From NCBI GenBank assembly GCA_944322585.1, contig CALUPB010000016.1, positions 1 to 62,287 of the forward strand: DNA of 62,287 nt, read 5' to 3'. Positions 1-10,100 of the stretch are shown in pieces. The stretch is from an uncultured Bacteroidales bacterium (lineage in GTDB: Bacteria; Bacteroidota; Bacteroidia; Bacteroidales; UBA932). A model generated the notes under the pieces. It saw only the letters and a program-made list of their open reading frames with translations, ran no database searches and was not told where the DNA came from. The translations under genes were made by a program, and so were the position numbers. The stretch's first letter is position 1. The number at the start of each line of letters is the position of its first letter.

Positions 1-369
1 GGGGTATTCTTGCGGATAATCATTCAAACTTTTTTGCGCTAAAATATGGAGGCATAGAATACCTGTCAATACCCCGGCAGCAGGTTTATACGAATCGAGA
101 CAGGATTTTTCTCTTTTTTACTGCTTTTGCTTTTTTCGTGATGTCTTTTTGAGTATTTATCCGCATTAGGTTCCACTAAAAAGAAATCAGTCCCTGAAAG
201 TCCGGACGGCGTGGCCGCCCGTGGCCTCGTGAACGGGAGGTCGAGAACGGTTCATGAGAATGTCCGGGGACATCCGAAAGTTAGCAGTCCGCTTGCAGTG
301 GAAGGGATTCCCTGGGCCAGACATTTACGGCTTGCCTATATGGGGTATTTTGCGGATAAGCATTAAATG
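1..369. repeat. Imperfect repeats around GCGGATAA in gene-free DNA
   Basis: The first 490 bases contain no credible gene. A stretch of about 28 bases at 1-28 recurs imperfectly at 342-369; both start GGGGTATT and contain TGCGGATAA followed by CATT. A third copy of the core GCGGATAA lies inverted at 157-164. Three copies of an 8-mer in 360 bases suggest the remains of a mobile element end, an integration scar or a regulator-bound region. No transposase fragment was recognised between the copies, so the nature is uncertain. Confidence 0.4.
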
Positions 370-432
370 AATATAAAGTAAATGCATTACAGAAGGCAGA
401 AAGGTGGCTTTCGGACCTGGATGGGATAAATA

Positions 433-464
433 GAAGGCGGCTAAAACCGATTTTAGTCGCCTTC
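433..464 (-). terminator. Hairpin terminator of the minus-strand PUL arm
   Basis: A 14-base arm at 433-446 pairs with 451-464 around a 4-base loop, with a single mismatch (GAAGGCG g CTAAAA against TTTTAG t CGCCTTC). It lies 28 bases beyond the stop codon of the last minus-strand gene of the glycosaminoglycan locus. On the minus strand it is followed by a moderately T-rich tract. It is the likely transcription stop for that operon. Confidence 0.7.
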
Positions 465-491
465 AGAATATGCTATGTGTTGCCGGCAATT

Positions 492-2801
492 TTACCGCTG
501 TGCACCGTAGCTGCTGTATTCTCCGGACAGTGTATATGTCCCTGTTGTAATATCAAGACTTGTGAAAGGAGAAGCGTCTATGATGTTTACAGGTTCAACA
601 GTACCGGTAGCAGGAGAATAGTTGGAACTGTAGAATATATTGTATACAGCCCCATTGTTGTCGAATGCATAATTGGCCGTAGCATTTGCAGAGGAAGGAT
701 ATGAACCGGTCTCTGCCACATTGCAGCGGATCATGTTCCTGTTGTTGCTTTGTGTCTGGTCAGTATAGAAAATATTCCTGTTCAGGGTTGCAGACTGAAC
801 CGTTTCTGCAATTATCATAGCCGAATTGCTCGGTACTGCGTTTATGAATGTATTGTTTTCAACACAGATTTCTTCAACGGTAGTCGCATTGTCACCGTTT
901 GTTCCGCTGCTGACCAGCCTGAAACCTGTGGCAAGGTTTTGAGGACAGTAGAAAATATTATTTCTGTATATTATCTGTTTGAATACGGTTTCATTTGTGT
1001 TTGTATGAATCATGAACCTGTTTGATGCATTGTCTGGCACATTGACATTGCAGTTGACCATTATGAATTTGTCAAGATATCTTGCTCCGCTTATCGAATA
1101 GAATGGAGATGACTTTGTCATGTGAATGTCACAATTGTCGAACACTAACTCTCCAAATGCCCCTTGTTCGGCATAATTCGTATTGACAGTAAATATGTAG
1201 TTTGTAAAGTTCGAAGCATCAATTGTAATATTGTAAAGAATAAGGCGGGACTTTTCGCCGCTTACAGCTGATAGATACTTGCTTGCCATGATCGTCCATA
1301 CAGGCTTATTCTCCATGTCATTCCCGACAAGAATGACATTCTGGTTGGCTACATTGCCAATTGTACATCCTCCATCGATAAAATAAATATTCCCGTTTGT
1401 GGCAGAAATTTCCCCTTCTGTCACATGTACGATGTTTTCATCAGAGAAATCACTTCGTTTATATGTGCTTTCACCGATAGTAATGTTCCCGCCTGCCATA
1501 AATAGGTCATAGTATGTCTCCGGAGTCAGGGTAGTGACAGATACGGAGATGATGTTGCCGTAGATAGGGTTGCCTTCATTGTCATTTATCGGGAGGAGAT
1601 AGAGGGTGTATGCTGTGTTGTAAGTGATTGCTGTTCCGTCCGATGTGTGGGTCAGGCCGTCAAGAACTGTCGGATTGCTTTCTTCTACAAGTGTTCCGCT
1701 TGACAGCAGGGCACTCTGGTCAGGTGCAGCGGTTGTTGAGGCGTAGAGCAGGTATCTGTATCCTGTAAGGTTCTCAACGTCGCTTATGCTGAATGAAACT
1801 GATGTGAACTCAATTGTCCCGGCTTCTACTTTCATTGTCGGTACCGGCCCGGAAACGGTTTCAACCTGCATCTTGGCGAAGAGGGAGAGTCCGTCCTTGT
1901 TGAGGGCGTGGATAGTGATGTCTTTCCCGGTGTCGGCGGTTACCTTGGTGAGTGCGGCGGCCGGTGCGGATGCAGGAGCCGTTACGGTAAGGGTGGCCTC
2001 TCCTGTCTCGTTTATGTCGCTGAGGGATGCTTTCCAGCCCTGTGGAGCAGTGAGCTTTGCCGAAACCACTCCGGTGGTCTTTACGGTATAATCCTTTGTG
2101 TCTCCGGCGGAGAATACCTGTACTGTCTCGTAGTCTACAGGATTCTGTCCGTCATATATGATGCAGGAGAAGTCGGATACGACAGGGATTACAAGCGGGG
2201 TGTCCGAATTCGCAAGGGTAATTGTGAGAGTCCCGTTCTCTTCGTCGTATTCAACATCCTTGAACCATGATGTGCCGGATTCTCCGACGGCAGGGACTTT
2301 GTCCTCCGTCCCGGCATAGTGTACATCGCTGAATGTCTTTCCTCCGTCAGTGCTTACCTGCCAGTACCCGTCTTCGCTGACCTGGAACTGCGGGGCTATC
2401 CCCTGTGCGCTTGCAGGAGTGTTTTCGTCGACCATGATGTCGTCATAGCTGTCGCCGTCATCATAGCTGACTTCCCAGTTCCCTTCTGCGTCTATCCTGA
2501 CGAGCGGTGTGTTCCCCGCAGTCCCGTTGGTGATGGTGTATGTCTCCCCGTTGGAAGCGGAGAAGGTATAGCCGTTTTCGGTTTCAGTTATGCTTGTGAT
2601 TACCGTCCCGTCTTCAAGCAGACCATTGATTGCCGTAAGGCTTTCATTGAAAGAGGCCACCTGATTTTCGAGGGCTGTCACCCTGCTGTCGAGAGAATCT
2701 ATGCGCTCTTCGATGCCGCTCAGGTCGGTGCATGATGCGAAAATGGCGGCCCCCCCTAAGAGAAGAGCTGCGCATTTGGTCATTGTATTATGAATGTTCA
2801 T
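492..2801 (-). CDS. DUF4988 lipoprotein with C-terminal beta-helix
   Basis: A 769-residue surface lipoprotein. The signal peptide ends at the lipobox cysteine C24. A heptad-patterned coiled coil follows at about 27-60, then a DUF4988-type module at about 60-210 with two repeats containing 'G.W.VS.DGG'. Next are Ig/fibronectin-like segments (about 215-425), and finally a Ser/Asn/Thr-rich right-handed beta-helix region (about 430-769) resembling DUF4957/DUF5123 proteins. Beta-helix domains of this kind occur in polysaccharide lyases and glycan-binding proteins. I cannot assign a catalytic residue. It is the last gene of the minus arm, 94 bases after the PL29-like gene, with which it shares the coiled coil and DUF4988 head. 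It is probably a surface glycosaminoglycan-binding protein or an uncharacterised lyase. Confidence 0.75.
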   Translation of the reverse strand: MNIHNTMTKCAALLLGGAAIFASCTDLSGIEERIDSLDSRVTALENQVASFNESLTAINGLLEDGTVITSITETENGYTFSASNGETYTITNGTAGNTPLVRIDAEGNWEVSYDDGDSYDDIMVDENTPASAQGIAPQFQVSEDGYWQVSTDGGKTFSDVHYAGTEDKVPAVGESGTSWFKDVEYDEENGTLTITLANSDTPLVIPVVSDFSCIIYDGQNPVDYETVQVFSAGDTKDYTVKTTGVVSAKLTAPQGWKASLSDINETGEATLTVTAPASAPAAALTKVTADTGKDITIHALNKDGLSLFAKMQVETVSGPVPTMKVEAGTIEFTSVSFSISDVENLTGYRYLLYASTTAAPDQSALLSSGTLVEESNPTVLDGLTHTSDGTAITYNTAYTLYLLPINDNEGNPIYGNIISVSVTTLTPETYYDLFMAGGNITIGESTYKRSDFSDENIVHVTEGEISATNGNIYFIDGGCTIGNVANQNVILVGNDMENKPVWTIMASKYLSAVSGEKSRLILYNITIDASNFTNYIFTVNTNYAEQGAFGELVFDNCDIHMTKSSPFYSISGARYLDKFIMVNCNVNVPDNASNRFMIHTNTNETVFKQIIYRNNIFYCPQNLATGFRLVSSGTNGDNATTVEEICVENNTFINAVPSNSAMIIAETVQSATLNRNIFYTDQTQSNNRNMIRCNVAETGSYPSSANATANYAFDNNGAVYNIFYSSNYSPATGTVEPVNIIDASPFTSLDITTGTYTLSGEYSSYGAQR

Positions 2802-2895
2802 ATTATAAAAATTTAATGTTGTATTGTTTGTCCGTATTCTATTGCAACCCGGCCTCTATGACGGCCTGCGCGCCGTTCCGGAACGGGTTGTCGTA

Positions 2896-5502
2896 TCATT
2901 TCAGTGCCGTAAGCCAAGCCGGAACATATCCGAGCCGTCTTCGTAGCTGTGCCTCGTAAAGAGACTCCGGAGTCACGGCCGTCCCGTTGCTTTCGATGTA
3001 TTTTATCTGTTCCGGAGATTCGTCGAATGTCACTGGCGAGCCATGGAAGCCAACGACTACCGGCGGCAGGAATTTCCACCATTGGTTATTGCTGTCCCAC
3101 CATATCCATGTCCCGGAATATGGAGTCGTATTTTCAAAATTCCATATGGTCAGATCTGCGAGATGGTTAGGCATCTGCGTCGCATCACCGCCCTGTCTCC
3201 ACCGTTTCCATCCTCCGGAGCAGCAGTCTATCAATGTCGCGCGAGGTTGTGTGGCATGAGCTTCGAAGCATGAATCCGGCCCCCATACATTCCTCCATAG
3301 GACGGCTCCTATACTTTGTTTTGATACGCCCACAGCGTGGTATTGCCCTGTCCATTCTATGCTGCTCCCCACTACCTCATGTCCTTCTTCATCCATACGG
3401 TATCCTTCAGCGAGATCGTCCACGTCTCCGATAAAGACTCTTGACGAACGTTCTGATCTTATGGCCGAATGTCCGCGTGTCCCTTCAATGACAATGTCAT
3501 AGGCGGAAACATTTGCGCTGCTTATTATCGAGCATGCCTCACTGATGCTTTTAAATCCGACTCTTCTGATCCATGAATTGGTGAGCCTTGTCATACTGAC
3601 AGGTTTATATGCCCCATCGTCCTCCCAATCGGCATGATGGTCAAAACGTTCCTTTGCGTTTCCTACGAATGTCAGGTCTTCGATACCTACGTTCTCATAA
3701 TGCTGGTACCGTACTATTGTCCAACCCCAGTCGGCATCTACAGCATGCATCAATGGTTCGTGGAAAGTGATGGTGTTCCCTTTTACCGATTCTATCTGAT
3801 GAAGATCTTCTATATTTACGCCTTCGGTAACGATATCCCAAGTATTCCAATACCTGTCATCGCTTGTGTAAGGATACAGTTCCTCCTCTACGGCATCTTT
3901 GTTCGGTGCCATATAAAGACATACCCAGTCCCCGGTCCTGAGTCCGGCAGTGCCGTCTACAGTTACGGAAAATGAGCCTTTGGCTGAATTTCCTGTGACA
4001 GTGGCCAGCACTTGGGTCGTCTGGACTCCGGTATTGTGCTTGAACTGTATCATGTCAAGTGATGAATACAGCTCATTGTTCCGTGGCAAATTAGGATCTT
4101 CCATTATTAACCTTGTCAGGTCTTTACCGGCACCTTTCATTATTATATTGCTTCCACGGATGATTATGGACTGGCTCAATGCCCCTTCAGGAAAACTCTC
4201 GTCCGGGATATTGTCTTCATCCGTGTGAAGAATATAATCTCCTTCAGGAAAGTAGATGATGATATTTCTCGGCTGGTTGCTGTGGGGGAATGTTATCTGA
4301 GTCCTGTCTCCATTAGTCCCGGGTGTGATGCCGGGAATACTGTATTCTCCGAGGGCATCCGTCAGGAGGGCTATGAAAGCTTCCCTGTCTGTCCGTCCGG
4401 CGGTCTGGTAGTCCTTTATGTTATATACGGTGTATCCTGCCAGATTCGTGGTGCATGTCCCGTCGGCGGCCTCGTATACCATGACGTCAGGAGGTGCGGT
4501 CTCGCCATGCTTGTATCCTGCATATGAGAAATCAAGAAGGACATTGTCTTCAGACTGGGACAGGAACCGGTTCCAGGCCTCACTGTCCGACTCGTCGATG
4601 TCTACAGGATTGAGATGGAAAGTGAACGTATATGCCCTGAGATATTTCTCTTCCGACTGCAGGTACACTGTGATGTCACAGTCTTCTTCTGTCCCGTCCG
4701 AAGGTGCTGTGACTATGATTTCCTGCCGTCCGTCCTCTGTCTCTGTTATCTGCACCCTCCATCCTTCAGGACATTCCGGGTACGCATTGACAACATCAGG
4801 AGAGAATTTTGCATAGAAATGCAGACTTTCGTCCAGCAGTATGGTACGGCCGTCCTCATAGCCTTCCACTTCCATCGTGATGATGTCGGAGCGGACATCT
4901 AAGGAAAGTTTACGCCCGTCGGCAAGTACGATGTCGACAGTCATGTTCTCCTCGTTGTAGACCACGTCCATGAAAAAAGAGTCGGTAAGTGAACTGCCGG
5001 TGGCGGGGAACGGCAGCCCGTCTTTGTCCGTGAGGTTTTCCCATGAAGAACCGCCGTCGCAGCTTATCTGCCAGTTCCCTGCTTCGCTCACTCCGAGCCG
5101 TGGGGTCAGCCCTTCCGAAGGCATCCCGGGGATGATTTCGGCTTCGGCGCCTTCCCCGTATGCCACGGTCCAGTTGCCGTCGGCATCGATGCCTATCACG
5201 GGAGTTATACCTTTGCCGTCCTCTGTCGCGATGTGCAGGTCGACAGAGGTTCCGTCGCTCATGTCCAGCCTGTAGACCATCCCGTTGTCAAAAGAATGTA
5301 CGGCCATGATAATCAGTCCGCTCTCATATAGCGTGTATGCGGCAATGATATTGTCGTTGACCTTGGAGACGGTTGTCTCGATGGCTGCGACCCTGTTCTC
5401 AAGCCCGGACAGATCGCTTTCGAGCTGTGAAGTGTCGACACAGGAAACGCTGCCCAGAATGGTGACGGCTACAGCGGTTGTGACCGGATATATGTGTTTC
5501 AT
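2896..5502 (-). CDS. PL29-like glycosaminoglycan lyase lipoprotein (DUF4988 + DUF4955)
   Basis: The start at 5502 is chosen over an in-frame ATG at 5553 because it gives a clean lipoprotein signal peptide ending at C21; the product is 868 residues. A coiled coil (about 25-50) and a DUF4988 module (about 55-210) are followed by an Ig-like linker. A large C-terminal domain then begins with 'DFSYAGYKHGE', typical of DUF4955. This architecture matches PL29, whose founding member BT3328 of Bacteroides thetaiotaomicron is a surface chondroitin sulfate/hyaluronan lyase. The family call is from recall of the architecture, not from a search. Its place beside two PL8 genes, a sulfatase and GH88 supports initial surface cleavage of uronic-acid glycosaminoglycans. 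It lies 25 bases downstream of the sulfatase gene. Confidence 0.72.
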   Translation of the reverse strand: MKHIYPVTTAVAVTILGSVSCVDTSQLESDLSGLENRVAAIETTVSKVNDNIIAAYTLYESGLIIMAVHSFDNGMVYRLDMSDGTSVDLHIATEDGKGITPVIGIDADGNWTVAYGEGAEAEIIPGMPSEGLTPRLGVSEAGNWQISCDGGSSWENLTDKDGLPFPATGSSLTDSFFMDVVYNEENMTVDIVLADGRKLSLDVRSDIITMEVEGYEDGRTILLDESLHFYAKFSPDVVNAYPECPEGWRVQITETEDGRQEIIVTAPSDGTEEDCDITVYLQSEEKYLRAYTFTFHLNPVDIDESDSEAWNRFLSQSEDNVLLDFSYAGYKHGETAPPDVMVYEAADGTCTTNLAGYTVYNIKDYQTAGRTDREAFIALLTDALGEYSIPGITPGTNGDRTQITFPHSNQPRNIIIYFPEGDYILHTDEDNIPDESFPEGALSQSIIIRGSNIIMKGAGKDLTRLIMEDPNLPRNNELYSSLDMIQFKHNTGVQTTQVLATVTGNSAKGSFSVTVDGTAGLRTGDWVCLYMAPNKDAVEEELYPYTSDDRYWNTWDIVTEGVNIEDLHQIESVKGNTITFHEPLMHAVDADWGWTIVRYQHYENVGIEDLTFVGNAKERFDHHADWEDDGAYKPVSMTRLTNSWIRRVGFKSISEACSIISSANVSAYDIVIEGTRGHSAIRSERSSRVFIGDVDDLAEGYRMDEEGHEVVGSSIEWTGQYHAVGVSKQSIGAVLWRNVWGPDSCFEAHATQPRATLIDCCSGGWKRWRQGGDATQMPNHLADLTIWNFENTTPYSGTWIWWDSNNQWWKFLPPVVVGFHGSPVTFDESPEQIKYIESNGTAVTPESLYEAQLRRRLGYVPAWLTALK

Positions 5503-5527
5503 GGTGAAGTATCCTTTTATCGGTAAA

Positions 5528-7105
5528 TTATTGTCCGTTATCATTCCGGCCATACGGTACCGGAGCCGGGAATCCGGCCTGTTCCATCAGGTCCGGCAGG
5601 ATTCCTTTCCTGTACCAAATGTCATCGGCTTCTTCGAGCTTTCCGGCCAGGAGTCCGCAAAGTCCGGAGAACAGTTCCGGATTTTCATCGTAAGGAATGC
5701 TGTACATCTGATACGGGTCATTCCAGTCGTCGAACAGCAGCACGCGGCTGAGTTGTCCGTCGCGCGTAATGGTTATTTCCATGGTGTACCTGTCTGTCTT
5801 TACGCCCCTTGCTTCCGGGAAGATGCCGTGGACTTTCCCATCCGTCCCCGTTTCCCCGTCCAGGTTGCGGATATACAGCGTGGCGTCCGGGACAATGCAT
5901 TCCCTCCCGTTTTCGAGGAACACTGGAGAGAGGTCCAGCCCTTCGGCAGAGTCGGGAATCATGTCCTCCAGCCCGGCCAGCCCAAGAAGTGTCGGCATTA
6001 TGTCTGTGGTGCTGAGCATGGTGCTGTCCACCCTATGCCGGATCCTGCCCGGATAACGTATCATGTACGGTACGCAGTAGGATTCAGTGTATATGGAGTT
6101 CTTGGGGTCGTATGTGCCGTGGCTGCACATCGTTTCCCCGTGGTCGGAAGTGAATATGACTATGGTGTTCCTGTCGAGGCCGAGGTCCTTCAGTTCTGCG
6201 AGCAGCCGTCCGAATTCCCTGTCTACACCTGTCACGTTGGCGAAATAATATCTGGCGGCAGGTGCCTTGGAAAGAGTGGTGTCTGCGTTGGGCCTGACAT
6301 ACAGTTCACTGTAATCCAGATCCCTGTATAGACTGTAGTCTTCCTCCATGCAGTCATCAAGACTTCCGTACGGGCTGTGGGGAGGATTGTAGGCCAGCAT
6401 AAGGAAAAACGGCTTGTCTGCGTCACGTTCTCCGTTCCTGTTGCGGAGGAACTCTATTGCCTTGTCAGTCTCGTGTTTCACTGAATATTCATGAGGATCG
6501 TGGCGGACGCCTTCGGTATCCCAGTAGTGGGGATTCTTGTGGACGTCAAATGTGCCGTATGAATACCAGTATCTGAAGCCATGCCTTCTCTCCGGAGGGG
6601 TATAGGCGTCCCATTCAGGATTGCTGTCGCTTACGTAATGTCCAGGATTGTCCGGATTGTTTTTCATCGGTGTTTCGGCGTGGAGCTTCCCGATGTAGCC
6701 GCAGAAATAGCCGGCCGCATCAAGTACATCCGAAATGCACGTGGCGTCAGGCCGCAGCGTACTTGCAGGACGCAGGGAATTGCAGTTGAGGGTCACTCCG
6801 TTCCTTTCCGGATACATGCCTGTCAGGAGCATGCCCCTGTGGGGGCTGCTGAGCGGACATGTGCTGACAGCACTGCTGAGCACGAGCGATTCTCCGGCAA
6901 AACCGTCAAGGTTGGGAGTATGCACCGGATCTGCTTTCCATCCGACAACGCCTTCATATTCAGGAGAGTCCCAGAACGCAAGGGAAGATATCCTGAACTG
7001 GTCCGGGAAGACATAGATTATGTTCGGCATGGCGTCTTCGGCACTGTTGCATGAAACGGCTGCCATACCGGTGAGTGGCAATATGATGCTGCGGTTGATC
7101 TTCAT
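5528..7105 (-). CDS. Serine-type S1 sulfatase lipoprotein
   Basis: A 525-residue sulfatase. The start at 7105 gives a lipoprotein signal peptide ending at C19; the longer frame from 7150 would bury it. The metal-binding start 'PNIIYVFPDQ' is followed by the sulfatase signature S86-S-P-H-R90 then 'GMLLTG'. The residue to be oxidised to formylglycine is therefore serine, not cysteine, so maturation should need a radical-SAM anSME, which is not in this window. The metal-site motif 'TSDHGE' is present. In this locus it most likely removes O-sulfate from chondroitin sulfate fragments. The position cleaved (4-O, 6-O or 2-O) cannot be told from sequence. It lies between the PL8 and PL29 genes in the minus-arm operon and is the only sulfatase here. 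Confidence 0.9.
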   Translation of the reverse strand: MKINRSIILPLTGMAAVSCNSAEDAMPNIIYVFPDQFRISSLAFWDSPEYEGVVGWKADPVHTPNLDGFAGESLVLSSAVSTCPLSSPHRGMLLTGMYPERNGVTLNCNSLRPASTLRPDATCISDVLDAAGYFCGYIGKLHAETPMKNNPDNPGHYVSDSNPEWDAYTPPERRHGFRYWYSYGTFDVHKNPHYWDTEGVRHDPHEYSVKHETDKAIEFLRNRNGERDADKPFFLMLAYNPPHSPYGSLDDCMEEDYSLYRDLDYSELYVRPNADTTLSKAPAARYYFANVTGVDREFGRLLAELKDLGLDRNTIVIFTSDHGETMCSHGTYDPKNSIYTESYCVPYMIRYPGRIRHRVDSTMLSTTDIMPTLLGLAGLEDMIPDSAEGLDLSPVFLENGRECIVPDATLYIRNLDGETGTDGKVHGIFPEARGVKTDRYTMEITITRDGQLSRVLLFDDWNDPYQMYSIPYDENPELFSGLCGLLAGKLEEADDIWYRKGILPDLMEQAGFPAPVPYGRNDNGQ

Positions 7106-7169
7106 GTAGAGTGATATTATGTGGTTCTTCCGTTCTGCCGGACAATCCAATCCGCGGCCCGGCGAAGAT

Positions 7170-10100
7170 TTATTCTCCTATGATCCGGATAAGTTCGATT
7201 TCTTCTGTCCTGGCCTCTCCTGTAGTGAAATGTATGCTGGTCGTGTCTCCGTTGTTCCTGACAGTGACATCGCTCCGTCCGGCATTCCCGAGTTTCCATC
7301 TTCCGCGGATAGTGATGTCAATCGCAGTCTCTTCACATGGGGCATCGATCCATTCCCTGCCATATACGCTTCTTTCTGTCCGTTTGCCGTGCCCGTCGAG
7401 AATTTCATCGCTCGGCCCGCTGTAAAGGTTGAGGTCGGGATTGCTTGCGCTCAGGGTAAGTACCGCGCCTGAACGGCTCATCATTATCATGCACGGTGAT
7501 GATGCCACTATTCCGGATCTGGTCGCTGTCCCGTCCCATCCTTCCGTGTCTTCTTCCTCGAGTTCCTCGAATATGGAGCCTGAAATGATCCCGGATTCGT
7601 CATCCTTTATCAGATGGGCCTTGCTGTCGCACCTGATGACAGTATAGGGCAGTTTCTCAGAATATTCGCGGATTTCCTCGTCGGTGGCATGGATAACGGT
7701 CATATATTCATACGAATCTTTCATGTAGGCATTCCCGGTTATCGCGCCTTTGCCGACAATGTCTCCGTGACATATATACGCTTTCTCGAAATAGCCTTCC
7801 GTAGTCCTGTCCGTTTCCTCGTGCAGAGAATACTGGAGTCCGCGTGATACCGCCACCTTGCCGTCCCTGACAAACCATGCATTCCCGAACCTGTCCTGAA
7901 GGGTGATGAGACTGCCTTCATATTCATGATGGAATTCCCTTGCCGCGATCGAGCCTCCGTTGACTTTGGTAATGTCCTGCTGCGGATCTTCCAAGGCGTT
8001 CTGGAAAAGAGTGGTATGCAGGGATGATCCCGGAAGGAAGTTCTCGAGGTCGGAGCCGAGAGCTATGATGCGGTTCCCGAATGCGAAATATGACTTGTGA
8101 GCCCTGAGAGAACCGTTGTATTTGTCATGTTCGTGCAGAATCATGGCATATGCACCGGCATTCCCCTTATGGGTTACGCCTCCGGCGAACCACTGGTCCG
8201 AAAGAAGCATCTCTTCATATCCCGAGAATTCGTCCACATTCCGGACATCGGCCTTCATCGCCTCCATAGGGATTTCAGCTGCCGTGGTGCCGGGAATGTG
8301 GCGCCAGTCCCAGCCGTCTACCCTGAATCCGCTCCCGAAGCTGCTGATTTCGGGCTCGCCGTCAGCGAGGATCTGCATGCTGCCGTGCGTCAGATAACGG
8401 CCGTAGTGGTTGGCCCCGTTGTATATTTCGGCTGACCAGAGATATCTGCTGTGTCCGGCAATCGTCACGGACCATTCGTCCTGTCTGTATGTCAGCGAAC
8501 AGTTGAACGGATATGAATGGCAGCCGGCAGGCGCTTTTTCAGCCGTGAAGCCGGCATCGGTGAACTTGCGGCTCCATTTGCCGTCCGCATCGAGTCTCAG
8601 ATAGGCTTCGGCCAGTTCTTTGTCTATTGGCTGTACTCCGTCAGGCGAACCGGCATCGGCGAGAAGTCCGTATTGCCGGGGAATGAGTTCTCCCTTGCCG
8701 TCGGGATGCCGCCCGGACATCGCAAGCGGGAATGATTTCACGTTGCAGTAGAACCTCATTTCCAGAAGGGCTTTCTTCAGTACGTTGTGTCCCCGTTCCG
8801 TTATGGCATAGTCTGTCCCGTGAAGCATCCACACTGCATTCACAGCCCCGTCGAACCCTCCGGTCGCATATGCGGGATAAGCCTTTCTGTGGTGCTGGAC
8901 CGTCCCGTCAGGCTTGAATGCCGGCCTTAAGCCCGGGGCGTACCTGAATCCGTTGTCAATCCATCTCGACAGGGCCTGCATGTATGCTTTCTTGTATGGA
9001 GTGTCATCCAGCATGAGCAGGGCAGCCGTCCGTCCCATAAGGGATGTGTTGAAGGCATCGATGTCCATCCCGGGTTCTGCCGGAGCGGTCTTGACTTCCC
9101 CGACGCCCGAGAACCATTCCATTGCCTGCTGCACGTCTTCTTCTAATCCTGCCTCTGCAAGTACTTCCCGCATTATCACTGGTGCGGTGTAGAAGTTGCG
9201 CATGCTGTAGCCGAGGTGATGAAGGGTGCCGAGCGCACTTCCGGCCGCATACCCCTGGTCGAGCATGTGCCTTGTCATGGTAACATACATGTCCGCGGTT
9301 TCCTGTTTCCATGCCGGGTCGTCGCTCCTGAGATATGAGAGAGCGAGATCGAACATGAAATCATTGGCTGCTCTGAGAAGCTGTCCGTTGTCCGAGAACC
9401 GTTTCGAGGCGTCCGTAATACCGAGATTGATGTATGTCTCTCCGTATCTTGTGAAGAAGACAGGTTTGCCGGTGATTGAACCGTCCTTGTTCCACCGTAT
9501 CCCGTATGAGGAGAACTGCTCCCTGAGTCTTTCGTGGGAAGGGGCGTTCTTTCCGTCAGTTACCAATGTGATGAACCTGTTCCTTACAGTGTCCGTCTGG
9601 GCGATATCCTCTGCGGCAATGCTGTCAGCCTGAGGTATGTCAAGTTCACGTTTCCAGCTGTCCAGCAGGACGAGCCAGTGGGAGGTTGTGCCCTTGTTGA
9701 TGAACGGGGCCTGGAAATCGGCAGTATGGTGCCGTACATCCTCGAAAGCCGAAGTGATGATGCCGTCGAAGAAGAGCCTTCCTTTCCTGACCTGTTCCGG
9801 GGCTGTGATTACGACCCTGTCCATGCCGGTCTGCGGTGTGCCTTCCATGTCACGGTCGAATGCGACCCATGCCCCTCTCCATCCCTTGAAACCGAGTCCG
9901 TACCTGAAACTGCAGCACAGACTGTCTCCTTTCATGAAAGAGAATGTAAGCTGGCCGTCCAGCGGGGTCTCGGAATATACCCAGAATACGAAAGTGGATA
10001 CCGAAGTCTCTTTAGGATTGGGATTTTCCGGGAGATACGGTATGTCTCCCGCAATCTCGATACCGGCACCTCCCTTCCTCCATTTCCACATGAGGGAATT

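Noticed and set aside
5285-6331. 348-residue plus-strand open frame
   Set aside because: It overlaps the sulfatase and PL29-like genes antisense and has no recognisable domain.
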